The position numbers were made by a program, and so were the translations under genes. A stretch of DNA of 64,000 nt, from the NCBI RefSeq assembly GCF_040215105.1, contig NZ_CP157875.1:1107501-1171500 (forward strand), written 5' to 3'. The notes beneath the pieces were generated by a model. It saw only the letters and a program-made list of their open reading frames with translations, did not search any database and was not told where the DNA came from. The stretch comes from Aeromonas veronii (GTDB lineage Bacteria > Pseudomonadota > Gammaproteobacteria > Enterobacterales > Aeromonadaceae). Shown here piece by piece: positions 47,635-56,686 of the stretch; the first letter of the stretch is position 1, and the number at the start of each line of letters is the position of its first letter.

Positions 47635-48327
47635 ATGAAGCCAATCTTCACGCTTATTATCGAGGACGACGAGCGGATCGGCGCCATCCTTGGCGAGCTG
47701 GTCGGATCGACCGCGGGTTACTCCTTGCTGGGACGGGCCGAGAGCCTGGCCCAGGCCGACCTCATGATGCGGGCCACCGAGCCCCAACTGCTGATCGTCG
47801 ACATCTCCCTGCCCGATGGCTCCGGGCTGGAGTGGGTCAACCGCTTGCGCAACCACAACCGGGAGGTGTTCGTGGTCATGGTCACCGCCTCCTGCGACGT
47901 GGAGACCATACAGCAGGCCCTGAACCTGGGCGTGCAGGACTACATCATCAAGCCGCTGCGGCTGTTTCGCATCCAGCAGAGTCTCGACGAGATCCTCACC
48001 CTGCATCGGCGCCTGTGCGAGCGCGGCCTGCTGGAGCAGAGCGATCTGGACCGGCTGATGGGCAAGGGGCGGATCCAGCCGCGGGAGGTGCGCGACACCC
48101 CCAAGGGCATCGACGCCATCACCTTGCGTCAGGTGCTGGAATTGCTGGCGGGGGAGCCGGATACCTCTTTCTCCACCGATGCGGTGGCCCTGCGCCTCTC
48201 CCTCAGCCGTACCACGGCGCGCCGTTATCTGGAGTTTCTGGAGTCCGAGGACAAGCTGGACGTGGATCTCAACTACGGTCAGCGCGGCCGGCCGGAGCGC
48301 CGTTATCACTGGCGCCGCGCCGGTTAG
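47635..48327 (+). CDS. Response regulator, CitB/DcuR type
   Basis: The 230-residue product pairs with the kinase just upstream, three bases from its stop. It has a receiver domain (IIEDDERIGAILGELV, phospho-acceptor aspartate in IVDISLPDGSG near 56, conserved lysine in YIIKPLRL) and a C-terminal helix-turn-helix with LRLSLSRTTARRYLEFLES, the DcuR/CitB form. It should activate the carboxylate genes. A strong terminator follows after about 60 bases, closing the four-gene block. Confidence 0.92.
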   Translation: MKPIFTLIIEDDERIGAILGELVGSTAGYSLLGRAESLAQADLMMRATEPQLLIVDISLPDGSGLEWVNRLRNHNREVFVVMVTASCDVETIQQALNLGVQDYIIKPLRLFRIQQSLDEILTLHRRLCERGLLEQSDLDRLMGKGRIQPREVRDTPKGIDAITLRQVLELLAGEPDTSFSTDAVALRLSLSRTTARRYLEFLESEDKLDVDLNYGQRGRPERRYHWRRAG

Positions 48328-48388
48328 GGGCACGGGGAACACGCCGGGTGAGCCAGGAGCCGGGCGGATTTGCCACCCTCAGCATGAA

Positions 48389-48422
48389 AAACAACAAGGG
48401 AGCCTCGGCTCCCTTGTTGTTT
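48389..48422. terminator. Bidirectional terminator (citB-type regulator / EamA gene)
   Basis: AAACAACAAGGGAGCC and GGCTCCCTTGTTGTTT form a perfect 16-base inverted repeat around two bases, between convergent genes. Confidence 0.88.
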
Positions 48423-48480
48423 CTGGTTTTTGGCAGCATGTTGCACTGCCTCACTTCAGTATGGTGGAATTCACCACTGC

Positions 48481-49380
48481 CTAGGCTTCTTCCAGCAGGG
48501 GAGTGCGTCTGCGAGGCTTGATCTGGGAGAACATAACCCCGCCGAGAATGAGGCCGCCGCCGAGCAGGTGGTAGCCGTGAATGGGTTCCCCCAGGCTGGT
48601 GACGGCGATCATGGCGGTGAACAGCGGGATCAGGTTCATGAACACCGAGGTGCGCTCGGCCCCGAGGCTGGCGAGCCCCCGCATCCAGCAGTAGGCCGCG
48701 AGCAGGGAGGAGGCGATGCCGGCGAACAGCACCATGCTCCAGCCTTCCCGTGGCACCACCAGGGAATCGGCGGACAGGGCGACCGGGATGAGCAGCAGCA
48801 CCGCCAGCAGGATCTGCACATAGAGGTTGAGCCAGGGGCCGAATGGCAACTGCCAGCGGCGGATCAGGAGGCCATAGAGCGCATAGCTGGCGGCCCCCAG
48901 CAGCATCATGCCATCCCCCGGGTTGATACCGTTGTGCAGCAGCGTCAGGGGCCGGCCCTGGCTCAGCAGCCAGAACACTCCGAACAGGGAGACGCTCATG
49001 CCCGCGATCGCCTGCTTGCCGGGCTTCTGGCCGAAGAAACAGGCACTGATCAGCAGGGTCAGCAGTGGCAGCAATGAGCCGATGACCCCCATGTTGGTGG
49101 CCGAGGTGCTGTGGGCGGCGTAGTAGGCCAGGCACTGATAGAGCACCATGCCGAGCAGGGAGAGCACCAGCAGCTTGCCGAGCCAGGGCCTGAATTCGGC
49201 CCGGCGGCGCCAGAGCTGGGGCAGACAGAAGGGCGACAGGGTCAGGGCGGCGAGCACCCAGCGATAGAAGGAGATGGCGGCGGGATCGACCACGCCGGCC
49301 GCGGCCTTGGAGACCACGGTATTGGTGGCCCAGATCAGCACCGCCATCAGCGGGAAGAGAAGGGGGGAGAAGAGTCGCAT
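48481..49380 (-). CDS. EamA/DMT-family transporter
   Basis: The 299-residue product has ten membrane helices in two EamA repeats (AVLIWATNTVVSKAAAG at the start, and a second repeat from about 150, AASYALYGLLIRR). DMT proteins export amino acids, nucleotides or other small metabolites. The substrate is unknown. The AraC-type gene lies divergently, about 160 bases away, and may control it, as often seen for such pairs. Confidence 0.87.
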   Translation of the reverse strand: MRLFSPLLFPLMAVLIWATNTVVSKAAAGVVDPAAISFYRWVLAALTLSPFCLPQLWRRRAEFRPWLGKLLVLSLLGMVLYQCLAYYAAHSTSATNMGVIGSLLPLLTLLISACFFGQKPGKQAIAGMSVSLFGVFWLLSQGRPLTLLHNGINPGDGMMLLGAASYALYGLLIRRWQLPFGPWLNLYVQILLAVLLLIPVALSADSLVVPREGWSMVLFAGIASSLLAAYCWMRGLASLGAERTSVFMNLIPLFTAMIAVTSLGEPIHGYHLLGGGLILGGVMFSQIKPRRRTPLLEEA

Positions 49381-49542
49381 GGAAGGCTCCTTGGTATCAG
49401 GGGCCCAGTCTACCCTTGTCTTTCTATTATCAAGTAACGTAAAACTGACATTCTATCCCGCAGAAAGGACAACCCGCCGCGCCCGCCGAAGTGGGGAGGT
49501 CATACGCGGGACGGCCGCCTTATCCAGCCAGGACGATGAATC

Positions 49543-50331
49543 ATGGTGCACCACTACCACAGCCGGGATCTCGCGCTGCCCGAGCCCAATCCCCTCTATC
49601 TGCGCTATCAGCAGATCCAGGCCGACAGCGCCTGCGCGCCCCACAGCCACCCCTGGGGCCAGCTCAGCATGATCAGCCTCGGGGTGATGGAGATCGTGCT
49701 GGACGAGCAGCGACTGGTGGCCCCGGCGGACTACCTCATCTGGGTGCCCGCCAATCTGGAGCACGCCTCCTACAACCAGCAGGCACTGGCCTACACCTCC
49801 ATCTATGTCAATCAGCCCCTGGCCGCCCGCCTGCCCACTGAGCCCAGGCTGCTGGAGATGACGCCGCTCATCCGGGCCCTGCTGGCGGATTTCTGCGAGC
49901 GAAAACTGGGCCACATGGAGAACGACTGGGACAGACGCCAGGCCGAGCTGCTCATCGAGAAACTGGCCCACACCCGCTGCCAGGAGAGCTTCCTGCCCAT
50001 GAGTCAGGACAAGCTGCTGGCTCCCATGCTGGCGGCCCTGCGCAGCGATCCCGCAGACGGGCGCACCCTGGCCCAGTGGGCGGAGCAGTTGCACAGCACC
50101 GAGCGCACCCTGGCCCGGCGCTGCGTGCGGGAGCTCGGCATGAACTTCGGCCAGTGGCGGGGGCGGCTGCGGCTGTTGAAGGCCCTGGCCTGGCTCAAGG
50201 GGGAGCTCCCCATCCAGGAGATCGGCTGGCGCCTCGGCTATGGCTCCACCTCCGCCTTCATCGCCATGTTCAACCGGGAATTGGGCTGCTCCCCCCAGCG
50301 TTACCGCCAGCAGCTGGGCATTGAGCGGTAA
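49543..50331 (+). CDS. AraC-family transcriptional regulator
   Basis: The 262-residue product has an N-terminal cupin-like domain (HSHPWGQLSMISLGVMEI, a metal or ligand pocket, then the APADYLIWVPANLEHAS turn) and a C-terminal double helix-turn-helix: LHSTERTLARRCVREL and the family signature IGWRLGYGSTSAFIAMF with RYRQQLG. This matches the subgroup that regulates a divergently encoded EamA or MFS exporter, so the neighbour at 48481 is the probable target. The frame upstream of the ATG at 49543 has no better start. Confidence 0.88.
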   Translation: MVHHYHSRDLALPEPNPLYLRYQQIQADSACAPHSHPWGQLSMISLGVMEIVLDEQRLVAPADYLIWVPANLEHASYNQQALAYTSIYVNQPLAARLPTEPRLLEMTPLIRALLADFCERKLGHMENDWDRRQAELLIEKLAHTRCQESFLPMSQDKLLAPMLAALRSDPADGRTLAQWAEQLHSTERTLARRCVRELGMNFGQWRGRLRLLKALAWLKGELPIQEIGWRLGYGSTSAFIAMFNRELGCSPQRYRQQLGIER

Positions 50332-50357
50332 GGTATGAAGCGGGCAGCAGGGGGATC

Positions 50358-50381
50358 AAAAAGGGCGCCAGCGGCGCCCTT
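50358..50381 (-). terminator. Terminator after the aldehyde dehydrogenase gene
   Basis: GGGCGCC and GGCGCCC pair around a three-base loop. On the minus strand AAGGGCG... ends in five T residues. It separates the convergent AraC gene. Confidence 0.82.
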
Positions 50382-50401
50382 GTCGTGTCAGACAGGTTTC
50401 A

Positions 50402-51919
50402 TCAGAAGAAGCCCAGCGGATTGATGTCGTGGCTCACCAGCAGGTTCTTGGTGTTCTGGTAGTGATCCAGCATCATCTTGTGGGTCTCGCGGCCGATGCC
50501 TGACTTCTTGTAGCCACCGAAGGCGGCGTGAGCCGGGTAGGCGTGGTAGCAGTTGATCCAGACCCGACCGGCCTGGATGCCGCGGCCCATGCGCCAGGCC
50601 AGGTTGCCGTCCCGGGTCCAGAGCCCGGCACCCAGCCCGTACTGGGTGTCGTTGGCGATGGTCAGGGCCTCGGCCTCATCCTTGAAGGTGGTGACCCCGA
50701 GGGCCGGCCCGAAGATCTCCTCCTGGAATACCCGCATCTTGTTCTGACCCTGGAAGATGGTGGGCTGGATGTAGAAGCCCCCCTCCAGCCCGCTCACCCG
50801 GGCGGCGTTGCCACCGATCAGCATTTTCGCCCCCTCGCCACGGCCGATCTCCATGTAACTCAGGATCTTGTCGTACTGCTCCCGGGAGACCTGGGCCCCC
50901 ACCTGGGTCGCGGTGTCGAGGGGATTGCCCTGCACTATGGTGCGGGCACGGGCCAGCACGCGATCCATGAAGTCGTCGTAGATACTCGCCTGCACCAGGG
51001 CGCGGGAGGGACAGGTGCACACCTCCCCCTGGTTGAAGAAGGTCATCAGCATGCCCTCCACCGCCTTGTCGATGTACTGGCTCTCGTGCTGCATCACATC
51101 GGCGAAGTAGATGTTGGGAGACTTGCCACCGAGCTCCACGGTGGAGGGGATCAGCTTCTCGGCGGCGCAGCGCAGGATATGGGCGCCAATTTCGGTCGAA
51201 CCGGTGAAGGCGAGCTTCTGGATCCGGTCGCTGGTGGCCAGCGCCTGCCCCGCCTCGGGCCCGAAGCCGTTGACCACGTTGACCACGCCGGGGGGCAAGA
51301 TGTCCTGGATGAGATCCATCAGCAGCATGATGGTGACCGGGGTCTGTTCGGCGGGTTTGAGTACGCTGCAGCAGCCCGCCGCCAGCACGGGAGCCAGCTT
51401 CCAGGCCGCCATCAGCAGGGGGAAGTTCCAGGGGATGATCTGGCCGACCACGCCGATGGGCTCCTTGAAGTGGTAGCTGACGGTGTTCTGATCCAGCTCG
51501 GCGGCGGAGCCCTCCTGGGCGCGGATGCAACCGGCGAAGTAGCGGAAATGATCCACCACCAGGGGCAGGTCGGCGGCCAGGGTCTCGCGCACCGCCTTGC
51601 CGTTCTCCCAGGTCTCGGCGACGGCGAGGCGTTCGATGTTCTGCTCGATGCGATCGGCGATGCGCAGCAGCAGGTTGCTGCGCTCGGTGACGCTGGTCTT
51701 GCTCCAGCTGGCAAAGGCCTTGTGGGCCGCATCCAGCGCCAGCTCGACGTCGGCGGCATCGGAGCGGGCCACCTCGCAGAACACCCGGCCATCGACGGGG
51801 GAGACATTCTCGAAGTAGCGCCCGGCGCGGGGGGCTACCCAGTCGCCACCGATGAAGTTGTCGTAACGGGACTTGAAGCTGACCAGGGCGCCTGCCTGGC
51901 CGGGGGCTGTGTAGATCAT
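50402..51919 (-). CDS. NAD-dependent aldehyde dehydrogenase, AldB/ExaC (AcoD) type
   Basis: The 505-residue product is a class of aldehyde dehydrogenase that oxidises acetaldehyde and related short aldehydes. [20 protein letters not shown] leads to the glycine motif FTGSTEIG, the catalytic glutamate in [12 protein letters not shown], and the nucleophile cysteine in [13 protein letters not shown]. The ATG at 51919 gives [10 protein letters not shown], as in ExaC/AcoD proteins of about 506 residues. A near-perfect sigma-54 promoter lies 66 bases upstream, with the divergent AcoR-type activator beyond it, so expression is probably induced by an aldehyde, alcohol or acetoin signal. Confidence 0.92.
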   Translation of the reverse strand: MIYTAPGQAGALVSFKSRYDNFIGGDWVAPRAGRYFENVSPVDGRVFCEVARSDAADVELALDAAHKAFASWSKTSVTERSNLLLRIADRIEQNIERLAVAETWENGKAVRETLAADLPLVVDHFRYFAGCIRAQEGSAAELDQNTVSYHFKEPIGVVGQIIPWNFPLLMAAWKLAPVLAAGCCSVLKPAEQTPVTIMLLMDLIQDILPPGVVNVVNGFGPEAGQALATSDRIQKLAFTGSTEIGAHILRCAAEKLIPSTVELGGKSPNIYFADVMQHESQYIDKAVEGMLMTFFNQGEVCTCPSRALVQASIYDDFMDRVLARARTIVQGNPLDTATQVGAQVSREQYDKILSYMEIGRGEGAKMLIGGNAARVSGLEGGFYIQPTIFQGQNKMRVFQEEIFGPALGVTTFKDEAEALTIANDTQYGLGAGLWTRDGNLAWRMGRGIQAGRVWINCYHAYPAHAAFGGYKKSGIGRETHKMMLDHYQNTKNLLVSHDINPLGFF

Positions 51920-51984
51920 CGTGTTTTCCTTGATGTGTGTGGTCCTGACCGGCCCGTTCAGGAGCCGGTTGCCTGCCGACTGTC

Positions 51985-52000
51985 GCAAGGGACGTGCCAG
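51985..52000 (-). promoter_or_regulatory. Sigma-54 promoter of the aldehyde dehydrogenase gene
   Basis: On the minus strand TGGCACG-TCCC-TTGCG matches the -24/-12 consensus TGGCACG-N4-TTGCW except the last base. Transcription should start near 51973, about 54 bases before the gene. Confidence 0.85.
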
Positions 52001-52155
52001 TGGGTCTGACCAGCGGTGCAAAAGTTACAAAAACGTTACCAATCAGGGCGTGGCGGCGTATCTTGATTAACCGGAGATCCCGAACTTGCCGGGGTGGCTG
52101 TGCCGTTTCTGGACAGTTGACCCCGCCACCGTACCGTTTGTGAACAGGAGGCCAG

Positions 52156-53793
52156 ATGCGCGAATCCCCCATGTCCAGCCCCATCCAACGCTCCTGGCAG
52201 CGCTGTCTGCACCAGGGGCTCAGCCGTCAGCAGAGTGCCGAGCTGGATCTCCTGCCCCAGGGGGAGTTGTCGGCCCGGCTGGAGGCGAGCCGGGAGCTGA
52301 TTGCCTGCTTCCAGCGCTTCGTGCTGCCCCTTTTTGCCCAGTTGCTGGCGGGGCGTCCCTGCCGCTTGCTGCTGTGCGACGCCGAGGGGGCCATACTGGC
52401 CGCCAGCGGGGATGAGGGGTTCGCCCGTCACGCCGAACGCATCTTCCTGCGCAGTGGCGCCCGCTGGGGGGAGGCGAGCAAGGGGACCAACGCCATCGGC
52501 ACGGCGCTGGCCGAGCAGAGCGAGGTGCAGGTGCTGGGGGCCCAGCACTTCTTCGCCCAGCACAGCAGCCTCAGTTGCAGTGCCTGTCCCCTGCTCGGGC
52601 CGGACGGTACCCTGCTCGGGGTGCTGGACGTCTCCAGCGATGCGGCCCACCACGATGGCGACATGCTGGGCACGGTGCGGCTCTTGGCCATGACCCTCGA
52701 GAACGCCTTGCTGGCTCGCAAGGGGGGCTGGCTGGTGGATCTCGATCCCCAGAGTCTCTGGTCCGCCCGCCTGCTGCTGGGGGAGTCGGGAGAGTTGCTC
52801 GGTGCCAACCGGGCGGGGCGACTCTGGTTGGGCCAGCACTTCTTCGATGGCGCGCAACTGCTGCGGGAGGGACGCGGTCTGCGGCTCGAGGCTCCGGCCA
52901 TGCCCAGAACGGTCGTGATCCCGCCCGCCGGGGGCGTGCCCCTCAAGATGCTGGAACGTGGCATCCCCCTGCTCGTGGAGGGGGAGACCGGCAGCGGCAA
53001 GGAGTACCTGGTGCGCGCGCTGCATGACCAGTCGAGTCGGCGAGAGAGGCCTCTGGTGTGCGTCAACTGTGGCGCCCTGCCAGCAGATCTGGTTGAGGCC
53101 GAGTTGTTCGGGTATGTGGGAGGCGCCTTCAGCGGGGCGCGCAATCAGGGCAGCCAGGGGTATGTGCGGGCCGCCCACGGCGGCATCCTGATGCTGGACG
53201 AAATCGGGGAGTTGCCCCTGCCGGCCCAGACCCGGCTGCTGCGGGTGCTGCAGGAACGCAGTGTGACGCCGGTTGGCAGCCACAGGCCCGAGCCGGTGGA
53301 CTTCTGGCTGGTCTGCGCCAGCCACCGGGATCTGGCGGCCATGGTGCAGACGGGGGACTTTCGGGAGGATCTCTATTATCGCATCAGCGGCTGGCGCCAA
53401 GAGGTGACGCCGCTGCGCGCCCGCCCGCACGCTGAGCGCAGCGCCCTGATGAGTCAGCTGATCGGTGAGATGGATGCCTCACTGCGCCTGGATGATGCCG
53501 CGTTGCAGCAACTGCTGGCCCACCCGCTGCCCGGCAACGTGCGACAGCTCAAGCAGGTGCTGGAGGTGGCTTGCGTGCTGGCGGAGGGGCAGGGGGTGAT
53601 CACCCCGGCTCATCTGCATCTGCCTGCAACCGATCCGGGGATGGGGGGCGCGCCGGAGACGACGCTGCGCAGCCAGAGCCGGCGGCAGGCGCAGCAGACG
53701 CTGGCACTGTGTGGGGGTAATCTGAGCGAGGCGGCGCGGCGCCTCGGGGTCAGCCGTACTACCCTCTATCGGCTGCTGAAAGAGGAGGGCTGA
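52156..53793 (+). CDS. Sigma-54-dependent activator, AcoR type
   Basis: The 545-residue product has an N-terminal GAF-like sensor (about 50 to 200, with GTNAIGTALAE and the HFFAQHSSLSCSACPLLGP motif of AcoR proteins). An AAA+ domain follows: Walker A GETGSGKE near 275, GAFSGA near 322, Walker B ILMLDEIGELPL. It ends in a Fis-type helix-turn-helix (NLSEAARRLGVSRTTLYRLL). In the sigma-54-contact loop the usual GAFTGA is GAFSGA; serine is tolerated in a few activators but rare. It faces the aldehyde dehydrogenase gene, which has a sigma-54 promoter, and AGGAGG lies before the ATG at 52156. Confidence 0.92.
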   Translation: MRESPMSSPIQRSWQRCLHQGLSRQQSAELDLLPQGELSARLEASRELIACFQRFVLPLFAQLLAGRPCRLLLCDAEGAILAASGDEGFARHAERIFLRSGARWGEASKGTNAIGTALAEQSEVQVLGAQHFFAQHSSLSCSACPLLGPDGTLLGVLDVSSDAAHHDGDMLGTVRLLAMTLENALLARKGGWLVDLDPQSLWSARLLLGESGELLGANRAGRLWLGQHFFDGAQLLREGRGLRLEAPAMPRTVVIPPAGGVPLKMLERGIPLLVEGETGSGKEYLVRALHDQSSRRERPLVCVNCGALPADLVEAELFGYVGGAFSGARNQGSQGYVRAAHGGILMLDEIGELPLPAQTRLLRVLQERSVTPVGSHRPEPVDFWLVCASHRDLAAMVQTGDFREDLYYRISGWRQEVTPLRARPHAERSALMSQLIGEMDASLRLDDAALQQLLAHPLPGNVRQLKQVLEVACVLAEGQGVITPAHLHLPATDPGMGGAPETTLRSQSRRQAQQTLALCGGNLSEAARRLGVSRTTLYRLLKEEG

Positions 53794-54023
53794 GGGTGTT
53801 GTCACGCACGACCAGGCTTGTGTAGACTGGTGGGGTAAATTGATGTTTTCCCTTATTTTTCCATGACATGGAGTGTGCGTGGTGAATATGTCCCCAGACT
53901 GATGGCGTGCAAGAGCACTCTCTCCTGTGCCTGTTTCGGGCGCGTGTAATAACACTCTGGAAGGGGTTGGATCAATGTGTGATCCCTTGACCGAGTGTAC
54001 TGTCGTGGTTCCAGCTAGGTGTG

Positions 54024-55310
54024 ATGACGATGATCCCCTCCTACTTCCGCGTGACCAATCTGTTGTTCTGGTTCCTGTTGGCCCTCAGCGTGCTGGCGAT
54101 CCTGTTGTTTGAATTTGGCCCCGAACGGCGGTTGGATATCCTCGCCAGCACCGAGTTCTCAGCCAAGGGGCAGGACGACCGCGCTCATGGCGGCCAATCC
54201 ATCACCACCCTGATTCCTGACAACAGGGTCCCGACCATAGACTGCAAGTTGCGGCCGGGATATGAGTACCCCTTCTGTGAGCTGATCCTGACCCTGACCC
54301 AACCGGAGGCGGGGATCGACCTCTCCCTCTTCAGCGGGATGCGGGTCAAGCTGGCGGCCAGTGGGGAGCATCCCCAGGTCTGGCGCTTCTATCTTCGTAA
54401 CTACGACCCCAGCTATTCGATCCCGGGAGACGATACTTCCCACAAGTTCAACGAGGTGATGTTCCGTCCCAACGACTATGGGGTCGTGCAGGATGTGCCG
54501 CTCGATGTGTTCGCTCCCAGTTCCTGGTGGGTGCAGCAGTACAATATCCCGCTGGCCCAGCAGGGGCCGGATCTGCAGCATGTCTATGCCATCGAGCTGG
54601 CCTCGGGGGATCGCATGTTGCCGGGAGACTATCGACTGAGTCTGGAACAGATGGAGTTCTATGGCCGTTGGGGCAAACCGGGGAACTTCTATCGCTATCT
54701 GCTGATGAGCTGGCTGGCCTACGGCATCTTGCTGTTTCTGATGCAGTACCTGCTGGTGGGGGACAAGCTGCGCAAGGCGAAGGCGGCGCGACTGGCGGCC
54801 GAGGCCCTCAGCCAGAGCCTCAGCGAGCAGAATCGGCGCACCGAAGAGGAGGCCCGCTACGATCCCCTGACCGGTGCCCTCAATCGCCTCGGCGGCGAGA
54901 AGCTGCTCGGGGAGCTTGGCGAGATGCCGCTCTCCTTCATCTATATCGACATCGACCATTTCAAGCACGTCAATGACGCTCACGGCCACCCCATGGGGGA
55001 CGAGGTCCTCAAGCACATGGTGAGCGAGGTGCTGCGTCACTGTGACAACCTGTGCCGGTTGGTGCGCTGGGGCGGGGAGGAGTTCGTGCTGGTCTGCCTG
55101 CACTATGAACAAGCCCGTGCCGTGGCGCTGGCCGAGCGGATCCGGCAGGCCATCGAGGCCTATGGCGACTGGCCGCTCGGACTCAAGGTTACGGCCTCTT
55201 TCGGGGTGGCGGAGCGACGCGGCGATCCCCTGGAGAGGACCCTGAAGCGGGCCGACGAGGCGCTCTATCAGGCCAAGAAACGGGGGCGCAACCGGGTCGA
55301 AGTGGAATAG
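54024..55310 (+). CDS. Membrane-bound diguanylate cyclase (GGDEF)
   Basis: The 428-residue product has membrane helices at about 9 to 30 and 225 to 248, enclosing a periplasmic domain of about 190 residues that I do not recognise (SGMRVKLAASGEHPQVWRF, and other beta-like stretches). A GGDEF domain follows: YDPLTGALNRLGGEK, IDIDHFKHVNDAHGHPMG, and the catalytic RWGGEEFVLVCL. At the I-site position five residues before GGEEF lies DNLC rather than RxxD, so c-di-GMP feedback is probably absent. It should make c-di-GMP in response to a periplasmic cue. A GTG three bases upstream is also possible. Confidence 0.87.
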   Translation: MTMIPSYFRVTNLLFWFLLALSVLAILLFEFGPERRLDILASTEFSAKGQDDRAHGGQSITTLIPDNRVPTIDCKLRPGYEYPFCELILTLTQPEAGIDLSLFSGMRVKLAASGEHPQVWRFYLRNYDPSYSIPGDDTSHKFNEVMFRPNDYGVVQDVPLDVFAPSSWWVQQYNIPLAQQGPDLQHVYAIELASGDRMLPGDYRLSLEQMEFYGRWGKPGNFYRYLLMSWLAYGILLFLMQYLLVGDKLRKAKAARLAAEALSQSLSEQNRRTEEEARYDPLTGALNRLGGEKLLGELGEMPLSFIYIDIDHFKHVNDAHGHPMGDEVLKHMVSEVLRHCDNLCRLVRWGGEEFVLVCLHYEQARAVALAERIRQAIEAYGDWPLGLKVTASFGVAERRGDPLERTLKRADEALYQAKKRGRNRVEVE

Positions 55311-55379
55311 CGGGTGGAAAAACCGTTATGCTCCGCGGCCCGGGCCCTCGTGCCCACCCTTATCTGACGAGGAGTCTTC

Positions 55380-55790
55380 ATGCCGCACTCTCTGGGGGCC
55401 TTGACCCTGCTGGTGGCCGATTACGACGAGGCGATCGCCTTCTTCACCCAGGGGCTGGATTTTGCCCTGCTGGAAGACAGCCGACTGGATGAGCCGGGCA
55501 AACCGGGCAAGCGTTGGGTGCGGGTCGCCCCCAAGGGGGCCCCCGGTTCGGCCCTGCTACTGGCTCGCGCCGCCACTCCCGAGCAAGAGGCCGCCATCGG
55601 TCGCCAGGGAGGAGGCCGGGTGTTCCTGTTCCTCGAGACCCATGACTTCTGGGCAGATTACCGCCGCATGCAGGAATATGGTGTCCAGTTTTGTGAAGAG
55701 CCGCGTCTCGAATCCTATGGCACCGTGGTGGTGTTCGAGGACATCAGCGGCAATCGCTGGGATCTGCTGCAACGGGCTGCTGCCACCTGA
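55380..55790 (+). CDS. VOC (glyoxalase/bleomycin-resistance-like) family protein
   Basis: The 136-residue product has one VOC module pair: LGALTLLVADYDEAIAFF, then RVAPKGAPGSALLLA, and the second half QEYGVQFCEEPRLESYG with VVFEDISGNRWDL. Metal-binding histidine and glutamate positions are only partly evident. Family members include isomerases, dioxygenases and antibiotic-binding proteins; the role is unknown. It precedes the phoB promoter region and ends 100 bases before phoB. GAGGAG lies before the ATG at 55380. Confidence 0.84.
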   Translation: MPHSLGALTLLVADYDEAIAFFTQGLDFALLEDSRLDEPGKPGKRWVRVAPKGAPGSALLLARAATPEQEAAIGRQGGGRVFLFLETHDFWADYRRMQEYGVQFCEEPRLESYGTVVVFEDISGNRWDLLQRAAAT

Positions 55791-55814
55791 ATCTGAAAAC
55801 GTTTATTATCCCGC

Positions 55815-55843
55815 CTGTCATAAAGTCATAAAAGTGTCACAGA
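55815..55843 (+). promoter_or_regulatory. Pho box upstream of phoB
   Basis: AGTCAT (55824) and TGTCAC (55835) are 11 bases apart, with a further TGTCAT at 55816. They match the PhoB direct-repeat unit CTGTCAT. A TAATAA near 55850 may be the -10. Autoregulation of phoBR is usual. Confidence 0.7.
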
Positions 55844-55892
55844 AAGTTCTAATAATTGGCGCACCCATCTTCACAGAGGAGAGAGAAGGGAT

Positions 55893-56582
55893 ATGGCTAA
55901 GCGAATTCTGGTGGTCGAGGACGAGGCACCCATCCGCGAAATGCTCTGCTTCGTGCTCGAGCAGAAAGGATATGAGACCGTTGAGGCGGAAGATTATGCC
56001 GATGGACTGGCGAAGGTGCGCGAACCCTACCCCGAACTCATCGTGCTGGACTGGATGATGCCAGGTGGCAGTGGCATCCAGTTCATCAAGCAGCTCAAGC
56101 AGGATGAGGTGACCCGCCAGATCCCGGTGGTGATGCTGACTGCCCGTGGCGAGGAAGAGGACAAGGTGCGGGGACTGGAGGCGGGGGCCGACGACTACAT
56201 CACCAAGCCCTTCTCCCCCAAGGAGCTGACCGCCCGCCTGCATGCGGTGATGCGCCGGGTCTCCCCGACCTCGGTGGACGAGGTGATCGAGGTGCAGGGG
56301 CTCAAACTGGATCCGGTTTCCCACCGGGTCAGTGCCGAGGAGAAGGCGCTGGACATGGGCCCGACCGAGTTCAAGTTGCTGCACTTCTTCATGACGCACC
56401 CGGAGCGGGTCTACAGCCGCGAGCAGTTGCTCAACAACGTCTGGGGAACCAATGTCTATGTGGAAGACAGAACCGTGGACGTGCACATCCGCCGTCTGCG
56501 CAAGGCCATCGAAGAGACGGGACACGACAGACTGATCCAGACGGTGCGTGGGGCCGGATACCGCTTCTCCACCCGTCTCTAG
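55893..56582 (+). CDS. phoB: Phosphate regulon response regulator PhoB
   Basis: The 229-residue product matches E. coli PhoB (229) throughout: receiver with [19 protein letters not shown], aspartate in [13 protein letters not shown] near 53, lysine in [11 protein letters not shown], and a winged-helix DNA-binding domain with [19 protein letters not shown] and [12 protein letters not shown]. It activates phosphate-starvation genes when phosphorylated by PhoR, encoded 104 bases downstream. A Pho box lies before it. Confidence 0.97.
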   Translation: MAKRILVVEDEAPIREMLCFVLEQKGYETVEAEDYADGLAKVREPYPELIVLDWMMPGGSGIQFIKQLKQDEVTRQIPVVMLTARGEEEDKVRGLEAGADDYITKPFSPKELTARLHAVMRRVSPTSVDEVIEVQGLKLDPVSHRVSAEEKALDMGPTEFKLLHFFMTHPERVYSREQLLNNVWGTNVYVEDRTVDVHIRRLRKAIEETGHDRLIQTVRGAGYRFSTRL

Positions 56583-56686
56583 GGACCCGATGTGGCAATC
56601 TCATTCGCTGTCATGGAAGGGATGAGGTTGCAACACTGCGCCAGCTGGCGCGGACCCTTGCTCTTTGCCGTCTCTAGGAGATCTTA

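Noticed and set aside
46030..48342. Open frame of 770 codons antisense to the kinase and regulator genes
   Set aside because: It crosses two well-supported genes and has no family features; it reflects codon bias.
53905..53925. Short similarity GCAAGAGCACTC to the ABC-F leader
   Set aside because: Only about 12 bases in unrelated contexts; a chance match.
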